NCBI RefSeq assembly: GCF_026343125.1
Contig: NZ_JAPEMB010000001.1
Location: forward strand, 7,011,501-7,075,500
Direction of reading: 5' to 3'
From: Streptomyces sp. NBC_00094
Lineage (GTDB): Bacteria > Actinomycetota > Actinomycetes > Streptomycetales > Streptomycetaceae
DNA length: 64,000 nucleotides
Shown: one piece after another, positions 59,897-64,000 of the stretch
How positions within the stretch are numbered: position 1 is the first letter of the stretch
Layout: each line of letters begins with the position of its first letter
The notes under the pieces: model-generated
The model's database searches: none
What the model was told of the DNA's origin: nothing
What the model saw: only the letters and a program-made list of their open reading frames with translations
Made by a program: the position numbers and the translations under genes

Positions 59897-61666
59897 TCAG
59901 CCCGCGTACGGATCGGGGGTGGTTCCCGGCCTGGCCAGGAACGCGAAGTCGCAGCCGGTGTCGGCCTGGGAGATCTGCTCCATGTAGAGCGCGCCGTAGC
60001 CGCGCTCGTACCGGGCCGGCGGGGGTGTCCACGTGGCCCGGCGGCGATCCAGCTCCTCGTCCGTGACATGCAGGTGGAGGGAGCGTGCCGCGACGTCGAG
60101 GGTGATCGTATCGCCCGTACGGACGAGGGCAAGGGGTCCGCCGACATGGGACTCGGGCGCCACGTGCAGCACACAGGCCCCGTAACTCGTTCCGCTCATC
60201 CGGGCGTCGGAGATCCGGACCATGTCCTTCACCCCTTGCTCCAGGAGGTACGAGGGGATCGGCAGCATCCCGTACTCGGGCATCCCGGGCCCGCCCTTGG
60301 GGCCCGCGCCGCGCAGGACGAGCACATGGTCGGCGGTGATGCCGAGCGCCGGGTCGTCGATGGTCCGCTGCATGGTCCGGTAGTCGTCGAAGACGACCGC
60401 GGGGCCCGTGTGCTTGAGCAGCCGCGGTTCGGCCGCGATGTGCTTGATGACCGAGCCGTCCGGGCAGAGGTTGCCCCGCAGCACGGCCACCCCGCCCTCG
60501 GGGGCCAGCGGCCTCGACCGGTCCCTGATCACCTCGTCGTCGTGGACGAGAGCGCCGGCGAGCTGCTCGCGCAGGGAGGCGTGCGAGACCGTCGGCCGGT
60601 CCAGGTGCAGCACGTCGGTGAGCCGCGAGAGGAAGCCCGGCATCCCGCCCGCGAAGTGGAAGTCCTCCATGAGGAACCGCCCGCCCGGCCGCAGGTTGGC
60701 GAGGACCGGGACGGTCCGCGCGATCCGGTCGAAGTCGTCGAGCGTGAGCTTCACCCCGGAGCGTCCGGCCATCGCGATCAGGTGGATCACCGCGTTGGTC
60801 GAGCCGCCGAGCGCCAGGACGGCGGCGACCGCGTCCTCGTACGCCTCCCGGGTCAGCAGCCGCGAGAGCCGCAGGTCCTGCCGTACGAGCTCCACGATCC
60901 GCAGCCCCGAGGCCGCGGCCATCCGGTCGTGACCGGAGTCCACCGCCGGCACCGAGGAGGCGCCCGGCACGGTCACGCCCAGCGTCTCCGCGGCGGCGGT
61001 GAGCGTGGAGGCCGTCCCCATCGTCATGCAGTGCCCGGGGGAGCGGGCCAGACCGCTCTCCAGCTCGGCCATCTCGCAGTCGCCGATCCGCCCGGCGCGC
61101 TTCTCGTCCCAGTACTTCCACATGTCCGTACCGGAGCCGAGGGTCTCCCCGCGCCAGTGGCCGGGCAGCATCGGACCGGCCGGGACGAAGACGGTCGGCA
61201 GGTCGACGGAGGCGGCGCCCATCAGCAGGGCCGGGGTCGTCTTGTCGCAGCCGCCCATCAGCACCGCCCCGTCCACCGGGTACGAGCGGAGCAACTCCTC
61301 CGTCTCCAGGGCGAGGAGGTTGCGGTAGAGCATCGGGGTCGGCTTCTGGAAGGTCTCCGAGAGGGTGGAGACCGGGAACTCCAGCGGGAAGCCGCCGGCC
61401 TGCCACACCCCGCGCTTCACGGCCTGCGCGCGGTCGCGGAGGTGGACGTGGCAGGGGTTGATGTCGGACCAGGTGTTGAGGATCGCGATCACCGGCTTGC
61501 CGAGGTGCTCCTCGGGCAGGTAGCCGAGCTGGCGGGTGCGGGCGCGGTGGCTGAACGAACGGAGCCCGTCCGTGCCGTACCACTGGTGGCTGCGCAGGTC
61601 CTCGGGGCGTCGGCCGGTGCTCACTCCGGTGCCGGCGTCCATGTCCTCGCTCGTGTCCTTGCTCAT
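59897..61666 (-). CDS. IlvD/Edd family sugar-acid dehydratase
   Basis: Iron-sulfur dehydratase of 589 residues, most like L-arabinonate/D-galactarate-type enzymes. Motifs: ILNTWSDINPCHVHLRDRAQAVKRGVWQAGGFP, MGGCDKTTPALLMGA (cluster cysteines), PGHCMTMGTASTL, GGSTNAVIHLIA, and the C-terminal ARMSGTSYGACVLH. It would convert a sugar acid to a 2-keto-3-deoxy acid, the substrate type of the next enzyme. ATG overlaps the DHDPS-family gene stop. The exact sugar acid cannot be read from the sequence. Confidence 0.88.
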   Translation of the reverse strand: MSKDTSEDMDAGTGVSTGRRPEDLRSHQWYGTDGLRSFSHRARTRQLGYLPEEHLGKPVIAILNTWSDINPCHVHLRDRAQAVKRGVWQAGGFPLEFPVSTLSETFQKPTPMLYRNLLALETEELLRSYPVDGAVLMGGCDKTTPALLMGAASVDLPTVFVPAGPMLPGHWRGETLGSGTDMWKYWDEKRAGRIGDCEMAELESGLARSPGHCMTMGTASTLTAAAETLGVTVPGASSVPAVDSGHDRMAAASGLRIVELVRQDLRLSRLLTREAYEDAVAAVLALGGSTNAVIHLIAMAGRSGVKLTLDDFDRIARTVPVLANLRPGGRFLMEDFHFAGGMPGFLSRLTDVLHLDRPTVSHASLREQLAGALVHDDEVIRDRSRPLAPEGGVAVLRGNLCPDGSVIKHIAAEPRLLKHTGPAVVFDDYRTMQRTIDDPALGITADHVLVLRGAGPKGGPGMPEYGMLPIPSYLLEQGVKDMVRISDARMSGTSYGACVLHVAPESHVGGPLALVRTGDTITLDVAARSLHLHVTDEELDRRRATWTPPPARYERGYGALYMEQISQADTGCDFAFLARPGTTPDPYAG

Positions 61667-62565
61667 GCGGGCCAGCCGGCGGCTATCGCGGCGACCTCGG
61701 CCCGCTCGCTCTCGGGGAGTTCGCGGCTCGGCGGTCGGATGTCGCGGCGGCAGAGGCCCAGGGAGGCGAGGGCCTCCTTGACCACGGTCACGTTGTCGGC
61801 GCTGCCGTTCGCCGCGCGCAGTTCCTCGAAGCGGCGGATCCGCTCCCACACCTTCATCGCGGTCGGGTAGTCGCCGGCCCGCAGCGCGTGCAGCATCTCC
61901 AGGGAGAGGGCGGGCGAGACGTTGACGAGGCCGGAGGTGAAGCCGGTCGCGCCGCTCGCGAAGTACGAGGGGGCGTACGGCTCGGCGAGTCCGGCCACCC
62001 AGACGAAGCGGTCGAGGCCCGCGTCCCGGGCGAAGCCGGCGAACCGGGACGCGTCCGGGACGGCGTACTTCACGCCGACGACGTTGGGGCAGGCGGCGCC
62101 GAGCTCGGCGAGCCGGGCGCCGCTCAGGAGCGGGTTGCGGATGTACGGGACGACGCCGAGCTCCGGCACGGCCTCGGCGATGGCCCGGTGGTACGCGACC
62201 CAGCCGCTCTCGGAGACGTACGGGTGCACGGGCTGGTGCACCATCAGCATGTGGGCCCCGGTGGCGCGGGCGTGCCGGGCGGCCTCGACGGCCGTCGGCA
62301 CGTCATGGCCGACGCCGACCAGGATCACGGCGCGGTCCCCGGCCTCCTCGACGGTCACCTCGGTGACGGAGCGGCGCTCCTCGGGGGTGAGGGCGTAGAA
62401 CTCGCCGGTGTTGCCGTTCGGGGTGAGGGTGCGCACGCCGCCGTCGAGCAGCCGGCGCAGCAGCGCGCGGTGCGCGTCGGTGTCGACCGAACCGTCCGCG
62501 GCGAACGGGGTGACGGGGATGGCCACCACATCGGCGAGGGCGGCCCTCAGGGTCTCGAAATCCAT
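61663..62565 (-). CDS. DHDPS/NAL family dehydratase or aldolase
   Basis: Class I aldolase-fold enzyme of 300 residues, probably acting on the 2-keto-3-deoxy acid made by the adjacent dehydratase. Landmarks: VVAIPVTPFAADGSVD, LTPNGNTGEFYALTPEER, Y141 in VVPYIRN, the Schiff-base lysine K166 in VGVKYAVPD, and GATGFTSGLVNVSP. It could be a 2-keto-3-deoxyarabonate or 5-dehydro-4-deoxyglucarate dehydratase. ATG at 62565 is taken; GTG at 62571 is equally possible. Starts within 14 bases of the GntR stop. Confidence 0.85.
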   Translation of the reverse strand: MDFETLRAALADVVAIPVTPFAADGSVDTDAHRALLRRLLDGGVRTLTPNGNTGEFYALTPEERRSVTEVTVEEAGDRAVILVGVGHDVPTAVEAARHARATGAHMLMVHQPVHPYVSESGWVAYHRAIAEAVPELGVVPYIRNPLLSGARLAELGAACPNVVGVKYAVPDASRFAGFARDAGLDRFVWVAGLAEPYAPSYFASGATGFTSGLVNVSPALSLEMLHALRAGDYPTAMKVWERIRRFEELRAANGSADNVTVVKEALASLGLCRRDIRPPSRELPESERAEVAAIAAGWPA

Positions 62566-62578
62566 GCTCACTCGGTAC

Positions 62579-63229
62579 TCACTCGCTGTTCAGGGGGGAG
62601 TGGGGAAAGGCGCGCTCGACGAACGAGGCGATGTGGTCGTGCACGGCCCGGCCGGCTCCGTCGACGTCGCCCGCGGCGGCGAGCCGCAGGATCTCCTCGT
62701 GCTCCGCGGCCTCGCGCTCCCAGGAGGGGACGGCGGCCCAGGCGACCGTGGAGACCAGCGCGGCCTGGTCGCGGACCTCGTCGAGCATCCGGCCGAGGAG
62801 CGGGTTGCCGCAGGGGAGGTAGAGCGCGCGGTGGAAGTCCCGGTTGGCCAGCGACCGTTCGGCCGGGTCCTCGGCTCCGGCGGCCCGGCGCAGCGCCTCG
62901 TGCGCCGCGTCGAGCGGGGCGGCGGAGGCGACGGCGCGGCGCACCGCCTCGGGCTCCAGGAGCAGGCGTACGTCGTAGACCGCGCGGGCCATGTCCGCGT
63001 CGACCATCCGGACCGTGACGCCCTTGTACTGGCTCATCACCACGAGCCCGCTGCCCGCGAGGGTCTTGAGCGCCTCGCGCACCGGGGTCTTCGACACCCC
63101 GAAGCGCGCGGCGAGTTCGGTCTCCACGAGCGCCTGGCCGGGTCTGAGCCCTCCGGTGAGGATGTCGTGCTTGATCGCTTCCAGGACGTACTGGGTGCGG
63201 GACGGGATGGGGCTGGGGGCGAAGGCCAT
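62579..63229 (-). CDS. GntR family regulator, FadR/FCD type
   Basis: Regulator of 216 residues. HTH: ELAARFGVSKTPVREALKTLAGSGLV. The all-helical FCD effector domain (about 85-205) carries DVRLLLEPEAVRRAV, ANRDFHRAL and EHEEILRLAAAGDVDGAGRAVHDHI with the metal-binding histidines. FCD regulators of this kind often sense sugar acids or keto acids. First gene of the sugar-acid operon; a TCATATATGA palindrome lies 30 bases upstream and is a likely autoregulatory site. Confidence 0.9.
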   Translation of the reverse strand: MAFAPSPIPSRTQYVLEAIKHDILTGGLRPGQALVETELAARFGVSKTPVREALKTLAGSGLVVMSQYKGVTVRMVDADMARAVYDVRLLLEPEAVRRAVASAAPLDAAHEALRRAAGAEDPAERSLANRDFHRALYLPCGNPLLGRMLDEVRDQAALVSTVAWAAVPSWEREAAEHEEILRLAAAGDVDGAGRAVHDHIASFVERAFPHSPLNSE

Positions 63230-63259
63230 GGAGCACTCTCAGATCTCGTGTATCGCGTC

Positions 63260-63269
63260 TCATATATGA
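63260..63269. promoter_or_regulatory. candidate operator of the FCD-type GntR regulator
   Basis: TCATATATGA palindrome, flanked by CGTC and CG, is the only AT-rich palindrome in the leader. It lies 30 bases upstream of the regulator start and could be both operator and -10 region. Confidence 0.45.
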
Positions 63270-63377
63270 CGTACGAAGTGCAACGGGCATGAAGCTAAGG
63301 GGGCGTTCGTGTTTCGTCAATGCTTCGCGCAGGGTTCGTCGTCCACGCCTCCGCTCTGGTACCGGTTCCGCTTCCGG

Positions 63378-63510
63378 GAAGAGGGCGTGGCCGGCGGCTA
63401 CCTGGTCGGACGGCCCGACGGGGACGTCTGGCAACGGGACCTGTGGCAGCCCGGCATGGCCCTGGTCGACTTCACCGACCCCGAGGCCCGGACCTGGTTC
63501 CAGGACACGC
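63378..63510 (+). pseudogene. internal fragment of a GH31 alpha-xylosidase gene
   Basis: The frame reads EEGVAGGYLVGRPDGDVWQ followed by DLWQPGMALVDFTDPEARTWFQD, the hallmark loop of YicI-type alpha-xylosidases (G-Y-x-V-x-R-P-D-G, W-Q-x-G-M, V-D-F-T-x-P). Nothing before or after matches the family, so both ends are lost. No start or ribosome-binding site is seen. The rest of 63230-63584 holds only the GntR leader and spacer. Confidence 0.65.
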
Positions 63511-63584
63511 CGCGGCTTCGGTATGCGCAGGTCGTCGATCCGGCGCAGACGAAATCATGTGACGGGGTCGGGAGAATTCCTGGC

Positions 63585-64000
63585 ATGGGTACGGACATAA
63601 GCGGCTTCCTCGAGTATCGGGCGCCGCAAGACGATCAGGAGTCGATCTGGTACGGCGCACACGGCCTCAGCTCCCTCAACGATGTTCGTGACTACGACGC
63701 GTTCGGCTGTCTCTTCGGGGTCCGCAATTACGCGAACTTCCGTCCCTTGGCCGCAGGCAGGGGGTTTCCCGCCGATGCCTCGGCCACTGTGAGTGCGCGG
63801 TTCGCCCAGCTGACCGAGTGGTACGGCGAAGACGGCTTTCACGGCACCACGTGGATCACGTGGGCCGAGGTGAAGGCCGTCGACTGGGACGAGCCCGCAG
63901 AGAAGCCCGACAGCCGGCTTCACCAATACCGCCAGACGTCGAACGGGCTCAGGATGACGGGCAAGGCGTCCTGGAGTGGCGCATTCGCCGAGGCTGTCGG
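63585..64000 (+). CDS. protein of unknown function, truncated by the window end
   Basis: At least 138 codons from ATG 63585, preceded by GGGAGAA at good spacing. Sequence begins MGTDISGFLEYRAPQDDQES and contains IWYGAHGLSSLNDVRDYD, CLFGVRNYANFRPLAAGRGFPADAS and HGTTWITWAEVKAVDW. The W-x-x-W-A-E pattern and FGVRN segment recur in uncharacterised Streptomyces proteins as far as I recall, with no function. No signal or membrane segment in the visible part. The open frame runs off the end. Confidence 0.7.
   Translation, partial: MGTDISGFLEYRAPQDDQESIWYGAHGLSSLNDVRDYDAFGCLFGVRNYANFRPLAAGRGFPADASATVSARFAQLTEWYGEDGFHGTTWITWAEVKAVDWDEPAEKPDSRLHQYRQTSNGLRMTGKASWSGAFAEAV

Overview
The window reads as chromosomal DNA of a Streptomyces or very close actinomycete. 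It is strongly GC-rich with G/C in third codon positions, uses many GTG starts, carries Tat and lipoprotein signals, and has perfect copies of the cellobiose operator TGGGAGCGCTCCCA. No tRNA, rRNA, CRISPR array or replication origin was seen. Gene identities rest on motif recognition by eye; no database search was run.

1-15 kb, mixed left arm: a GntR/UTRA regulator; a secreted phosphodiesterase; a two-enzyme oxidative phosphonate module (TmpA-like 2-oxoglutarate dioxygenase overlapping a PhnZ/TmpB-like HD oxygenase); a thioesterase; two ECF sigma factor plus membrane protein pairs; RecQ; a methyltransferase; a lipoprotein coupled to a (p)ppGpp-hydrolase-like HD protein; and a secreted glycerophosphodiester phosphodiesterase.

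15-28.4 kb, cellulose locus: bglC, cebG, cebF, cebE and divergent cebR (cello-oligosaccharide uptake and hydrolysis), then GH6 and GH5 cellulases, and a divergent GH48 cellulase. CebR boxes sit before cebE, cebR, bglC, GH5 (imperfect) and GH48, so the locus looks like one regulon: secreted cellulases release cellobiose, CebEFG imports it, BglC cleaves it, and cellobiose releases CebR.

28.5-31.1 kb: an unusual two-gene cassette, a GNAT-aminotransferase fusion translationally coupled to a CdsA-like cytidylyltransferase.

31.2-45.1 kb, arabinan and rhamnogalacturonan-I locus: an intracellular GH51 arabinofuranosidase; an ABC importer (binding protein and two permeases); a YesL-like protein; a PL26 exo-rhamnogalacturonan lyase; a CE12 acetylesterase; a GH2 beta-galactosidase; and a LacI regulator. 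The gene set resembles the Bacillus yes/yet cluster. Operators with an AAGCGCTTTC core link the importer operon to the GH2/lacI intergenic region.

45.1-48.3 kb: a third ECF module, then an IS200/IS605-type element with an intact TnpB and a truncated TnpA. Its right end falls exactly at the remaining 3' end of a lyase-like gene.

48.3-63.2 kb, pectin locus, all on the minus strand: GntR, DHDPS-family enzyme, IlvD/Edd dehydratase, two permeases, Gfo/Idh/MocA oxidoreductase, DUF6807, GH43, binding protein, CE12, PL1, CE8 and PL9. None of the three importers has a local ATPase, as expected if a shared MsiK-type ATPase is encoded elsewhere. The right edge holds a GH31 alpha-xylosidase fragment and a truncated gene of unknown function.
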